Source: Tigriopus japonicus
Lineage: Eukaryota > Arthropoda > Copepoda > Harpacticoida > Harpacticidae
Direction: 5' to 3'
Length of the DNA: 64,000 nucleotides
Assembly: GCA_010645155.1 (NCBI GenBank)
Contig: CM021312.1
Location: forward strand, 6,957,489-7,021,488
A program made the position numbers and the translations under genes. This document shows positions 23,101-35,036 of the stretch, in pieces (within the stretch, counting starts at the first letter, position 1; the number at the start of each line of letters is the position of its first letter). The notes below the pieces were generated by a model. It made no database searches. It was not told where the DNA came from and saw only the letters and a program-made list of their open reading frames with translations.

Positions 23101-26100
23101 CATTTGTTCCCCTCTCTCTACTGAGCCCGCTTTTCATACGGCCTTTTTTTGCTCCTTCCTTCCTTCGTTCTTTCTATCTCTCCGCCCTCCTCCATACGTT
23201 CAAGAAGCCTTTTTTGCTTGCCAAGCTATCTTCGGCTTTTTTGCGACTTCTTCAACAATCCTCTCGTCTCGTTCTCCGTTCCTTTCCACTCCCCTCTTGT
23301 GTCTCCTCGCTTTGATAGAACTACTCTATACTTGAGATCAGCGCCATAGAGGGCACATTTAATGTGTTTCCCCCTTTGCTTACTGTTCGTTTGTTGGTGT
23401 CATAGTGTCTTCAAATATCTTGTGTGTAGCTCTTAGGATGAGAATCTTCAGGCAGAGGTTGACTTTGCGTGATAGTAGTAGGTATCAACTAGAAGCAGAG
23501 CTTTGAGGGCTAGAGTAGGGTTCGTATGTACTCTAGTTCAGTATCAGACGTCTGGCTAACTTGAAGGAAAACAACACATTTTTTGTTAGCTCCATGGGGC
23601 AAAAAAGGGACTACTTGGAGGGAATGCTGAGATAAACAGGAGGCCAACGAGAGCCATATATGATCATTGATCACATTCAGGAAATAAACTAGACACTCGG
23701 TGGAATTGTGTAGGTAAACTTATGCCGAGGAAACATGTGAGAGTACTTATTACAATTTGAAAGGAGGGTCAGGTTTTTAGTCACCTTTCAAGTACTGCTT
23801 ATTTATATAAATGTACCGATTGTGAAGTTCGGTCAGCATTGAAGTGAGAGTTATCCTTACATCCAACAAGCTTATAACCGGATTCGACTGTTTTGGGCTT
23901 AGCAATGCAAGATCTGACAATAGTCTATTCAATGTTCTTTCTCTCAACCACTTCAAAGACCAATCCAGACACGACAATGGAGTATTAATGCACTTAAGAC
24001 ATCATAAACAGTCTCTTTTGGCTAGTTGCCAAGAGCAACACTACTGGGAACCAACGAAAGCCGAGCTCACAATCAATTTCCAGAGCTTCTCAAGTCCCTC
24101 TAATCCATCTTAAACCATTCAAAATCTAAAGGATCTCTAACATACTACCAACGCCCTTGTCGTAATTTGACTCACTTTTTCCTCCATAACAGTCATCCAG
24201 AAGGATGGGCAAAGGGGCCTCAAGTGCCTCTTCAGCCTTGGCCCAACGTCGAGCTCGCTCCGAAGGCCCCGTAAGTCGACGGGTTCGTGCCACCCGTGAC
24301 GATGACCTTCGTCCCACCCATCGAGTGCCTGGTCCCATGACAGCGAAATCGGTGATGTCGGTCCCCTCAGCTTGTATCCCAGGTCAAGCTAGACGATTAC
24401 CGAGCTCAATCAAGACCAGTACAACAGCTGATCAGGTGGAGAGATGTCGTCTTTCGTTCGTCGGCCTTTGTTTGGTCTTCTCCTTTGTCCATGCTGTTTC
24501 GTGGCTTGTTCCCTCTTCGCTAATCCCATTTGTCATAAACCTCCGAACGTGCATGTTTCTCGTCCATCTGCAAATAACCCTGATAGTATTAGACATGATT
24601 TGTATTGACCCCATGCGAACTTTTGCTTTAAGAAAATCGGGTTTCCAAGGGAATAGAGAGGCTTGCATGCAAAACGATTGGGATGAAGTCAGCTTCCATA
24701 AGCTCGAGTTCCAGAAATTGCACGTGACCTTAAAGAATGACCTTAGTATTTTAGTCTAAACCAATGACATCATATTTTGACTTCGGAGATAAATTTCGTA
24801 AGAACTGTAAAAAGACCGGTTGCGAAAATAGGGACCTGGTTCTTGAGTGTACAGTATAATGTCGGAGGAGTATCTGGTGCACAGGGTTCCAGAACATGAC
24901 GAAGGGTTCCATGGGAAAGTCGTCCGTGGGTCCGAAAGGAGGGATCTTGAGAGATGAAACCCAATATCCTTCCATTTTCATCAAACTACCAGGATTCGCA
25001 ACTTCCTCGGCTCTTGGGCGTTCCTGTCACATAATTCACTTGCGTTAGACTGCAGATCCCTCCCTGTGGCCTTGGCTTGATTTATGTATTCATAGTTGTT
25101 CCATGAATCTTGGAACACCTTGGGCTCTGAGACACCATTTTTTTAGATAGAGGAGGGATGAAGACCCCCATGTAACTGCATGTCATAATTGAGTATTCAT
25201 GTCGGCTTCAGTGTCTGATTGTTCCATTAATGTTCCAGATGGATACCTCGGAAATGACAAATAGTATGCCAGCCCCTGGATCTGCAATGGAAAACGATCT
25301 GAGGAAGAAAACAGTTGAGGATGCCAGGTAGGATCAACATTATGCAAGAAGGAAAGCCTCATCTTGAAAGTGGTTCCAACAACAGGCAAAAGTTTCTCAC
25401 TTGATTGGATGGCGTTGTTTTTCTGCGCACCATGTTATTTTGGTCCTAATTTTGACAAGCTAGCTACAAGAAAATGCCAAACTGATACATGATTGGTGGG
25501 TTTAAAAATATCCTTAAATGGGGGTTTCCATCGCTAAAAAATGCGAGAATTTAACAAACAAAATATGTTGTTTTCTCTTGCGGAGGAAATTTAATCGTGT
25601 TCTTCAGTAAATGCAAATAAAACTTGATTTATGTCAATAAAATGTTGCATGTTAACTGCACTAAATCAGCTAGCCCGATTACACCAAAATCAGGTTAGTT
25701 TAACAATCCTAGAGTATACTCGCTTCATCGCTAGATGATCGGAGAGTATACTCCGATCTGTAATAATCGGTATGGCTGTAGTGACTCGAGGCATTTCGTA
25801 ATGGGAAGTCCCATTTTGTGTTATGAAGCCAAGGCATTTAACGCTTTCATTTCAATCCAACTTCATTTTGGTAAATTAGAGCTATTTGAATTGGTTTAGC
25901 TAACATGCGACCTCGAGAATTGCAAATTTGAGGATTAAATCAAACGGCCTTGAATTGTCAAGCAGATGCCTTATCGTGAGAAATAAGGCAAAATTGGCTG
26001 ATCGGAGCAAAAATGACAGTGCTCAGATCTCTTTCCTCGGGTTTTCGTACATTATTTCGAGTTATATTTGTTCTCGTGTTTTCAAAAGAAAAAGTCTCCA

Positions 26101-29100
26101 CTCCTGCTTTCACAAAACAACGCCAAACCTTCTATTTCCAAAGGTTCTCCAACAAAGGTCATCAATTTTAATGCAAATTAATGGATCCCTATTTGGCAGC
26201 ACATAACTTGGACCATTTCAAGCGAAAGAAAGGCAATGCTGTTCCATTTATCCCTTCTTCTCGCATCGCAGGCACAATATGTTTGTGCAAACTTCGCTCA
26301 CACAAAATCCAACAAATGATTTTGCGAGTTTTCGAGAACCGGAATGGTTCCATAAATCTGTAATAATCGGTATAGCTGTAGTGACTCGAGGCATTTCGTA
26401 ATGGGAAGTCCCATTTTGTGTTATGAAGCCAGGGCATTTAACGCTTCCATTTCAAACTTTTTTGGCTTTCCAAAGGCATCAAAGTTGGGAAATTTTTCAA
26501 ATTTTCCTGATGGGCCCATAATTTGGTTCTGGTGATCAACTGCAACCCATTAAAAATCGATATTTTGCTTCCATGTTCCAGACGCCCTCAACTGAGCGAG
26601 TCGGTTTCCATGGGACAAATCCAAAGTGGAGCAAGTGGAATAGCTGAAAAGCACGTGATTCCGATTCTAGAAGGAACCAATGGTAAGAAAGCACGAATTT
26701 CCGCCCTTTTTGGGGACCATTTACATTCGAATTAAAGCACGTGATAAGAATACCGCTGAAAAGCTGAACCGCACTCACGCGATCTTGTCACATTTTTCCA
26801 TTACCAAAATGTCGGAGCTATGGAACCGAGTTCCCAAATCTCTGCATCCTAACTTGCTCTCGATTCATCCGAGAATTCGCTTGAAATCTTGGCAGATTTG
26901 CTACCAGGCTTCAAAGGTATTCTAACCGCATCCTGGCCACGAAAAAAAACTCTCACGTGTGCCAATTTTGGGAAAGCAAATATTTTAGCTTTTCGTGGAA
27001 CAGAAATTATGAGAATTGGAGGGCACACCAACAATTATGATGTTTTGATCTTAGCTACAGGGTTTCTTTTGTAACTCATCTCTCCCACACGCAGAGAGTT
27101 TTTCTTTCACCAATGTTGGTCACAAAAAGTGCAGCCTCAACTTGGGAATTCGTGGTCTGAAGAGCAAAACAGCCAAATAGTAATCCAAAGACAAACCGCA
27201 AGAACATCTCAATATATCAAGTTCTTTGGCGTGGTAGTTTGAAAGCGAAAAATTTCAGACTCAGAGGGACTTTCTGCATTGTCCCTCCCAAGTTTATGAT
27301 CTGGTGTAAAGCCTCTTCAACCAGTTTTAATGGTAGTGGATGGCAAATAAAATCCTCGAGATGGGACCGTCTCATCTCCTTTGCAGATGAGAAAGGACCA
27401 AAGAAAGATCTAATAAGTTCTCACCGACCTTGACAAAAAGTTTCCCCTGAATTAAAGATAATCCCTTTTTCCGCAGATCTTGGAGCCTCTGAACCTCAAT
27501 TGAACTCCGTTTCTAATGAGGACCCCAGCGGTGCCCAATCTCGCCGAGGTCGTAGCCTGCGGCGCGAATTTCGCACGGAATACAAGGTGAAATTTCGCCC
27601 CTTCTCCAACTATGAATATGTGGATGGTCATTTCGTTCCCAGTCCCGGGACCACTGCAACCAGTGATGCTCGCCAACCTCCCACCGTGACCACCAATCCA
27701 CCCGGAGAAGGGGCTCATCCTTGGTACAGCGAAGTGGTCGAACTTCGGAAACAGGCCAATGAATTTAGGGTACAGTTTCATTCTTGTGGGAAACAGGTTG
27801 GGGTTTCAATCTTCAAACATGGACTCATTCCTTTTATAGTGCCGAGGTTGGGGAACTGATTTGGTTCCACCTCATTTGAATGAGCTGTATCATAAGCAAT
27901 TGGATCCGAAAGAAATAGCCCGCCGACGAGAGTCCTTGTCGGCTTTATCTTTGGCCATCAATGCTCCGCGTCCCACGGATAAGGTGGATCATGGTCCCTC
28001 TTCAACGGCACCTTCTTCGGCCCGATCATCGCGTATGTCCCGCCCTGGAACAGCCCCGCCCACTGCCTACATTTCGGGGAAAACACGACGTTCGGAATCG
28101 GTTCAGCCCAAGCACGGGAGCGATGCCTCGGCAGCTACCATGCCTAGAACGAAACGGAACAGTGAGTGTCACCCGAACGCATGTTACTTGTCCTCGCAAT
28201 GTGTTTTCCTAAATCTTAGGTTGCTCGCGCTTTTTTGCATGGCCAAGCCACCTAAACTCATGGTACCCACGCTCGTTAAGGTGCATCCGACTGAAATAAT
28301 ACTCTAACAAAGCCCATCGAAAAGACAGACATTGACCGAACCGCACGTTAATGTTTCCCCTCCAATCTGCTTTGCTTGTCTCTCCCCTGAGTTTGGTTTC
28401 TCTGCTTTGCTTCCAGACCGCTCGATTTCGACGGCTAGACCCGGCTCGGCCCGCCCACGCTCCCCAACCAAACGCATTGCCCCATCATCCTCTTCTCGTC
28501 CCTCCACCGCCGCCTCATCCGCCTCCACCCTGCCCATAAACGGCCCAAGTCCCGCTCCTGAGCCTGTGGGCACCTCTGCCCCGGGCCAAGGTCAAGCGCC
28601 CGGCGGATGGAGAGTACACAAGGAGAAGCCGTTGTCCTCGGCGTCGGTGAAACGTCAGAGACCGAGTAAGATGATACCTTTTTCTAATGAATCCACCCGC
28701 TGATCCGACTGCAGTTCCTGCTAATGCGTATCAAGTTTGTCCAAACTTGGGAGCTGGTTTTCTCCTCTATTATTTAATACTACTAGATGCAGTACTCGCA
28801 AAGGTCGTTCCACAACAAAAAGACCTGATCCAGTCCAATGTTGTCCCCTGACAGCTTTCATCCTCTTAGATGTTTGTGCTCCTAGCTTGTGTGTGTGCGT
28901 GTGAGGTTCTTGATAGTATTGAGGTTAAACCGGTTAAGCTCATCCTATTTGTTGGGTGTTGTCCGTCTCTGTATGGATAGATTGAGAAACGATCAGAGGA
29001 CGTTTCGGCCTTTGCTTTTGCACTAGAATCTCCACACCCCAACCCAGAAACAACTAGCTTTGACTGAATCGCTTATGTCGATTTTGAGAGCGGATCGGAA

Positions 29101-32100
29101 ACGGGTCATCATCATCAGCATCACCATCATCCATGCTTCTCCTCACCACTTTGTTTTAGCCACCCTTAATACCGCTAGTTCGCCCCGGCCTTCGGCTTCT
29201 GCCACGCAACCACCACAACCACCACCTCCTAGTTCAGTTCCTACCCAACGAAAACAAAGACCAACCACGACCGCCACTTCTACGACTGCAAATGTCCAAG
29301 TGAATCGAGGGCGTGTTGTCTCCTCCTCAACACGGAGCAGAGACAAATCGGCCTCAGATGAAATGGTTCACCATAGAATAGATGAGGACCACATTGATAA
29401 TAGGAGGGAAATCAAGCCTCAAGCGAAGAGTAAGTAAGCTTCGCTTTCGGACTCTGTTTGAACGAATGTTCTGAGGATTGACCGTAACATCTCTACTTCT
29501 TCGTCTCCACTTCTTCTTGATTCTCTGATGCTTTTGAGTACAACTTTTGTAGCTCTTCTACTATGCTCGACGTGAAAACAACCACTACTACTACTACTAC
29601 TACTACCACCACCTCACCTTCTAGAGCCTATATGCTTTGCTTCTATTGCATTTCTGATGTATCCGCATGATCCTATTTTTTCATCCGTCCAATCTCATTG
29701 TTCCAGACCGTGCTACTTTGTTACGACGTACTTTTGTGCATTCAAAACCTATTACGATTATAACACTCTACTTCACTAGTAGAACATTGATATCGCTTTG
29801 TCCCGTACCTCGTGTAATGCGATCAAAGAGACTTCCAATCAGAAAAAGACCCACAACCATCCTCTATAGACAAGCTCTACCATATTGTTCCGTAAGCAGA
29901 TCACTTTGAAGTAGTGTTGCTGCATCCCCCAGTTGTCTAGATACCAATACTATAACTTTCCTCTAGATCTACCTTTCCCCTTTTGTCAATTTTAATCATA
30001 GATTTCAATACTCTTGCCGTCTTAATTTTTTCCCTTCCTTTCTCGTCTTCTCACTTTTGCATTTTTATCCATCACCATTGTCTGTCCGTTGACCAAGTTG
30101 GGGAAACATCTAAAATGAACAATTTGAGACAGACGTAAGATTAATCCTTCGAGGTCTCCCAACGTTCTTCTCATCACGTTTTGCAATTGTCCTCGTTACC
30201 AAGCAATTTCAGGGGGTCCCATGTCATTCCCGAATGTTTTTTTTGCAGATGAAACTGGCAGCAGTGGCAGTCTGGCTCATCGACCGCCATCAGCCGGAAA
30301 GTTGGCAGGACCTGGCGGGTCTGTTCCCGAGGTCGGTCGGTCAGCCCCAGATATTACTCGACGCCCATTTTCTAGAAGTTCCTCGGCACGCACTGGACCG
30401 TCACGCGATCACTCCAGACCCCCATCAGCCATTGAGAACCATATGGACTATTTCCGTGAACCCGTTGTGAAGTCTCCACCAGAGCCTACTCGTGTGAAGA
30501 GTCCGGAGGGATCGGTTCGATCCCCTGATCCGATTAACTGGACTGTTCCTTTGGACACGGGCAAGACGTTCTCAGTGACTCAAAGTGTGAAAGATGGAGG
30601 TAATCTTAATGAATCCTTCGGAAAAATATTACTTGTTCTAGAGTCACTGTATCTAAAAGAGTATGCGCGTGAGATTGATTGGTCTTGCTAGGAACCAAGT
30701 GTCTCCACAGAGTTGGAAACGAAAAAGGAAAGAAACTAAAAGTAGGAACAAACGAGGCGTATACCAAAAGAATGCAAACGACCCTCTAATTCTTGATCTA
30801 CATGACCAATTTTGAAGCAACAAGTATCATATAAAATTTCAGAGTTTTGACAACTAAATTGGTTTTACAAACATTCTTGACAACAATACTTTTGATCTTA
30901 TTTAACGTGGTCAATAAAGTGGTTTGAGCGACCCCTACTCAAATTTTGCTGAACGGTTGGCAAGTGCGACCTTGTTGAATGGAACTAAGGCGTCTAGACT
31001 CTTCATTTTAGTCAAATTTGCCGAGTTTAACAAAAAGATTAGAGATGTGTGCGCAAAAAAAAGTTGAGATTTGAAGAAATGTGCCTCATGGATTGACAAT
31101 ATCGAGCCTGCAAGGATCCTTGTTGAGTCAAAACGGCAAGTGAGCATTTTGATGATTCCATCAAGGAGTGCCCTTTCCTGTGGTATAGCCTAAAGGACCC
31201 TGAAGCTTTATTTGTGCATGGCAAGATAGCTGAAAGAAGGGTGCCACTTTTTGTGCTCAAAAAATGAAGACCAAGGTTTTCATGGTCCCCCAAAGGTTCC
31301 GAATTGCGGACTGATCACCATGTAATTTGGATAAGGCATTTTGCAACTGTTGGTTGTTATCGTTGAGGAAAAAGATTGGAAAAGAACAACATTCAGGACC
31401 TGGAGGGCCTCCAGAAAACTCCCTAAGGTCAGCAAAAACAGCCTTAAAAGTTCCTTTGCTACATGCGTCAAGGAGCAGTTGTACCTTTTGGAATGGGTTA
31501 AATCTCAAGACCATGATGTTAAAAAATAGCTTGAATGATTGTTTAGATATATCTTACTATTCTCAAGCTATTAAGCCATTCACATTCTTTTTGGTACCCC
31601 CCTCGTAGTTCAAATAACGCATCTAGTTTTGCAAATCTGCTATTTCATCCAAGTTTTGTGTTTTCAAAAAGTTTACCACTTTCCTCCTTTTGCTAAGTGG
31701 AGAGACTGGAACTCGCGCGCATTCTCTTTTACTCTAGTGGCTCTAGTTTGATCTGGAGTTTTCATGCGTCACTTTGCCCAAAAACACGTTCCATCAATTT
31801 CTCTTGAGACACCCATTCGAATATTAGAAGGTTCAAATAGAGTAGGAAATTCATAACTTATCTGTGGAATAGAAAGAAATGAGAAGAATCACCAGAACTT
31901 GAAGGAAAGGTTTCAAAGGATGTCACTTGCCAACAAACAAGCATTGTGTAAGTGGGTTTCTTTTCAGAATCTGCACGCCACAGTCCCCTTAGTGACCATT
32001 CCAGTCATTTTGATAGCGTCTCCGGCACAGCCATAAATCTTGGAAGCGGAGCCGGAAGTCTGAGTAGTTGGTCTGGAAAGAATGAATCCCACCACAGTGG

Positions 32101-33723
32101 CCTCCACCACCACCGAAACCACCAGCCCAAGATGTCTTCCTTGGCTAAAGAGGCTCGAGATCTCCAACCCGGACACACCAAGGACTCGACTATGACCAAA
32201 CCAGCGTTACCGTCTTCCGGTGAGGGATTATTCTCAGATCTTACAAAGACGTGAGCACTTCGAGCATGAACCGGTTGATTGTCCTCACTTTGCAATTAAA
32301 CCCTCACAGCTTTTTTGTGAGAAAGCAAAAGCACGTTCTTGGGAGGCCAGCTTCAAGGGGATTTTCTATCAATCTTTCAGTGGGAACATAAAGATGCACT
32401 TTTGGTGCAGTTTGCGGAATAGTTTTCTTTTGTATTTGAAGCATCCTGGTATCTTTGGTCCTCACCACTTTCTCAAAAGCAAGGAAGTTCAGTAATAAGA
32501 GCAAGAATGGGTTAATCCCTAAAAAGAGAAGGTCGACTGGAATACCAGTCGCTCATTTTCTTGGCAACTAACAATGGTAACGGGACGGTACAAATACGAA
32601 GGGCAAAAGAAGTGACTTTTTTTTTAGGACTTGGTAAATCCTGCAGGGTGCGCTCCTTAAAAACAAGCAAAAACCCACAAATCCAAATAATCTGGCTCTT
32701 GAATAAAAAAGTCTTATCCATAGGATAGATCTTAAAAGTATTTGAGTAGAGAACTCATTTTTCTATTGCCATCTTGTATTGTTTGCAAGAAATGAGATTA
32801 TTTATCATGAACTATGCCCAACTTAGGGTTTTTTCTTTTTCTTATCCTCTCCCTTTTTTGGCCTGTTTTAGTAAAATTGCGTGGGTTTTGAGTTTTGAAG
32901 AAGAAAGGGACCAAATCTTACAGTTGTCATTCCATCATGTCTGTCAATTTGGAAGAGTGCAGATTCGGTCTCATGATATTGAATAATTCATTAATGAATT
33001 TGTCAGTTAAAGATATTAAAATAGTCAATCAAAGCGATTAGATTGCACGAACTTTTTCTTTGTCCAATGCTAAGTAGTGCACCCTGTAAACAAGGATTTC
33101 AGTTTCTCATTCAGTTTTTCTTTTCTGCTTCTTCAGCTCAATCTAGTCGTGATGACATTGACGAGAACTCCAATTCCGATATGGAGAAGATCCCGCAGCA
33201 GGCCATACGCGATATCCCGACTTCGGATCCAATGATGGCCTCGGTATATCAACCAGGCTCCACATTAAATGAAGCCGACGAAGAGGGAAATACTCACGAC
33301 AACGATCCTCACCTTAACGGAAACGGAACCGTCGAGAAGCATGAGGAGGAGGAGGCCAAGGAGAAGGACAGTCGCAAGGATCAGACATCGGGTCCAACTG
33401 CCACGAGAGCCGTCCCTGGCACATCACTCCGCTGCTTAGAAGACCCTTCTTTTGCCTTTGATGCCTCTCCCAAAGTGATCCCGCCACCCCAACCAGTGGC
33501 CACAGCTCAACCCTTGCCCCGCAAACCCGCCTACCGAGTTTTGGAAGACCCCATGATGATGTCTATGTATGATCATTCCACTTCAGCAGACGCCCACAAA
33601 GCCAATCCCAACCCTGCAGGAGCTCGGGCTCATGAGGTTTTGGAAGGGGCCAGAGAGACGTTTGATAAGTTCTGGGGGGCACCGCCTTCATCTCAAACCA
33701 AGGAGGGACTTGACCCGAAATAG
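14152..33723 (+). CDS. mdm1: MDM1-like microtubule-binding centriolar protein, 1006 aa, 13 exons
   Basis: Exons: 14152-14172, 20486-20582, 20892-21037, 24193-24435, 25239-25327, 26582-26682, 27477-27769, 27840-28161, 28417-28665, 29160-29429, 30249-30599, 31968-32219, 33137-33723. The sum is 3021 bases, and every junction keeps phase. Family evidence: an N-terminal HSEYKSTYRWHEFKP and an internal RTEYKVKFRPF match the SEYxxxFxW repeats of MDM1; ELRKQANEF then RGWGTDLVPPHLNEL match its conserved mid-region; RETFDKFWG near the end matches its C-terminus. The rest is Ser/Pro/Arg-rich and disordered. Known role in vertebrates: binds microtubules, sits at centrioles and limits centriole duplication. 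Exon 4 has two in-phase donors (24271 GTAAGT, 24436 GTGGAG), so a 55-codon segment may be optional. Exon edges are by eye. Confidence 0.9.
14173..20485 (+). other. mdm1 intron 1, 6.3 kb
   Basis: No coding exon that I can support. It contains a purine-rich tract (19134-19197). Several open frames on both strands (for example 18985-19354) are low-complexity or have no family resemblance. First introns of this size often hold enhancers, but I see no specific sites. Confidence 0.6.
19134..19197 (+). repeat. polypurine tract
   Basis: Sixty-four bases of G and A with a single C, built of GGAGAGA and GAAGGA words, in mdm1 intron 1. Confidence 0.8.
20486..20582 (+). CDS. mdm1: mdm1 exon 2, first SEY motif
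   Basis: Acceptor TTTCTTTCTAG, then codons reading LHSEYKSTYRWHEFKPNSG and a VVVV stretch. SEYxxxxRW is the MDM1 repeat signature. The donor is CTCG|GTAAGT, phase 1, fitting the acceptor at 20892. Confidence 0.88.
21038..24192 (+). other. mdm1 intron 3, 3.2 kb
   Basis: No supported gene. A run of T (about 21238-21250) follows TAGGGGTGTGCA, which resembles a hAT end, but I found no matching second end. Confidence 0.5.
24436..27476 (+). other. mdm1 introns 4-6 with short exons 5 and 6
   Basis: Besides exons 25239-25327 and 26582-26682, this stretch is intronic. It holds the 100-bp direct repeat pair (25756 and 26356). The short exons were accepted because both have clean AG acceptors and GT donors, carry phases that fit their neighbours, and stay open. 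Confidence 0.6.
25756..26455. repeat. two 100-bp direct repeats exactly 600 bp apart (25756-25855, 26356-26455)
   Basis: The copies differ at only three positions. Each begins ATCTGTAATAATCGG and ends CATTTCAA, so each can be read as TG...CA, the usual form of a retrotransposon LTR. The enclosed 500 bp has no ORF. A miniature LTR-type element (TRIM) is possible, but I see no target-site duplication or primer-binding site. Confidence 0.8.
27477..28161 (+). CDS. mdm1: mdm1 exons 7 and 8 (27477-27769, 27840-28161), conserved core
   Basis: Exon 7 holds EFRTEYKVKFRPF, YEYVDGHFVPSP and WYSEVVELRKQANEF. A 70-bp intron follows. Exon 8 opens CRGWGTDLVPPHLNEL and continues into Ser/Pro-rich sequence. 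Together they match the MDM1 region in which an SEY repeat is followed by a helix and a GTHFSRxHLNQ-like element. Confidence 0.9.
28417..32219 (+). CDS. mdm1: mdm1 exons 9-12, disordered Ser/Pro/Arg-rich region
   Basis: Exons 28417-28665, 29160-29429, 30249-30599 and 31968-32219, all phase 1 in and out, so any one could be skipped without a frameshift. Exon 11 contains SPDPINWTVPLDTGKTF, the only block here that looks ordered and conserved. A CTA triplet repeat (29584-29606) lies in intron 10. Introns 30600-31967 and 32220-33136 hold no gene that I can support; a minus-strand open frame at 31257-31514 looks protein-like but decays within 90 codons. Confidence 0.8.
33137..33723 (+). CDS. mdm1: mdm1 exon 13, C-terminus
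   Basis: A long last exon of 195 codons plus stop. It has an acidic stretch (EKHEEEEAKEKDS), two related blocks (CLEDPSFAFD and VLEDPMMMSMYD), and the family-typical end LEGARETFDKFWGAP. Confidence 0.92.
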
Positions 33724-34300
33724 CTGATCTCAATTTAGGCACTGACAACAAACAAAGTGGTGACATCACGATCAAAATACTTCCTTCATCGGTCCTCTAA
33801 ACTTATGAAGAGAATTTTGGGCACCGAAATTTTGATTTAAACAACAGAATGTGTTTGCACTCTTTGAGTGAAGACCTGTTCTTTTAAGATCTTACTTTTA
33901 TTCACGCAATTTTTGGTAACCCTGTAGAGACAACGGGAACGATCAATTTCCAGCGTGGTGCTCCAAAACAGGAAAAGGAAAACGAATCCGCGACATCAGT
34001 GTTGGTCAGTGACAAATGGATCTTTTCCCCAAAGGAAGTTTCGAATCGCCTTCCAAGAGCAAGATTAAAGAAGTGTCACATGATCTATCAATATACTACG
34101 ACATACAAACTACAATTACAACATAGAAAAAGAAAAAAAGCAACAACACACAAAATGTACTCCTACTTTTCATTCCTAAATCTCATTGTAGCGTCACCGA
34201 GAAACCAAATTGAGGTTTCCAAGCAATTTGCACGCGTGAATGACCCGAAAACGATTGCGACTGTCATGATTCATCTCATTTGATCAATATTTATTTACCG

Positions 34301-34306
34301 AATAAA
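34301..34306 (+). promoter_or_regulatory. poly(A) signal of mdm1
   Basis: AATAAA 578 bases after the mdm1 stop, with no earlier plus-strand AATAAA seen after the stop. Confidence 0.55.
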
Positions 34307-34415
34307 GTTGTTTATACAAATACCGTCAATCGTAGTCATTTGTCTTCTCTCAAAAAAAAGAATCAATTCTCTGCTAGTTATAAAAGTGGAAGAAAACACT
34401 CATCCCGGGCATTGT

Positions 34416-34421
34416 TTTATT
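34416..34421 (-). promoter_or_regulatory. poly(A) signal of the myosin-18 gene
   Basis: AATAAA on the minus strand, about 485 bases after the myosin stop at 34904-34906. It lies about 110 bp beyond the mdm1 signal, so the two transcripts end almost back to back. Confidence 0.5.
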
Positions 34422-34903
34422 ATTAGCGTAACAAATAAGAATAAGAAGCTTCTTCTTGGCTGAACTGGTTATTAGTGAGCCCCAAAGGACCAAGACACTC
34501 TAACCGCTCATTGGGATCGTTAAAAAGGTAAGGCTTAATTTAGAAGACACATGGGTAAAAGTTTTGTTTTCCTTATTATCAGGGACGAAATGTGGTCTGG
34601 AAGTTGAAATAGGTGTTGTTGACTGGGTTTTGATTGAATTGTCCTAAAGTGGATCCAGAAAATGTTTCATCCACTATTACTGACAATTGTCTTCCACAAA
34701 AGTCGTCGAGTGACGCTTTCTTGATACTCCGTATGTACATACACACACAAACGAACGAAGAGGGCGTTTTTTCACTCGTTCTAGTTGTTGATGGGTTAGT
34801 AGTGGAAAATTGGGGGGTGGGTTTCACTAGCCTCTGAAAGCATATTCAAGATCACAGTGTTGAAAATCTTCTTCTTGTTCTGGCGAAAGAGAGAAAGCTC
34901 GAT

Positions 34904-35036
34904 TTAAGCTTGCGATTCTCCAGTCCGATCGGTATCGTCTAAAAGGGGTTGCGATGGTTTGCCAGACGATTGTGGTTGGTCCTCATCGGAATCCGAATTA
35001 TAACGAGCTCGCCTCGATTTTCCCTCATTGAGTTGT
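34904..35036 (-). CDS. Mhcl: myosin-18 last coding exon
   Basis: Acceptor TTTTTCAG, 44 residues ([20 protein letters not shown] ... GESQA), stop TAA at 34904-34906. Basic patch, then an acidic Ser/Asp patch. The phase-2 junction to the previous exon fits. Confidence 0.82.

Noticed and set aside
29704..29909. Possible mdm1 exon after acceptor TTGTTCCAG
   Set aside because: The frame runs to a stop without a convincing donor, and the neighbouring exons join in phase without it.
31039..31514. Minus-strand coding-like stretch in an mdm1 intron
   Set aside because: It breaks by stops and frameshifts within 90 codons, and I cannot name a family. At most an old element.
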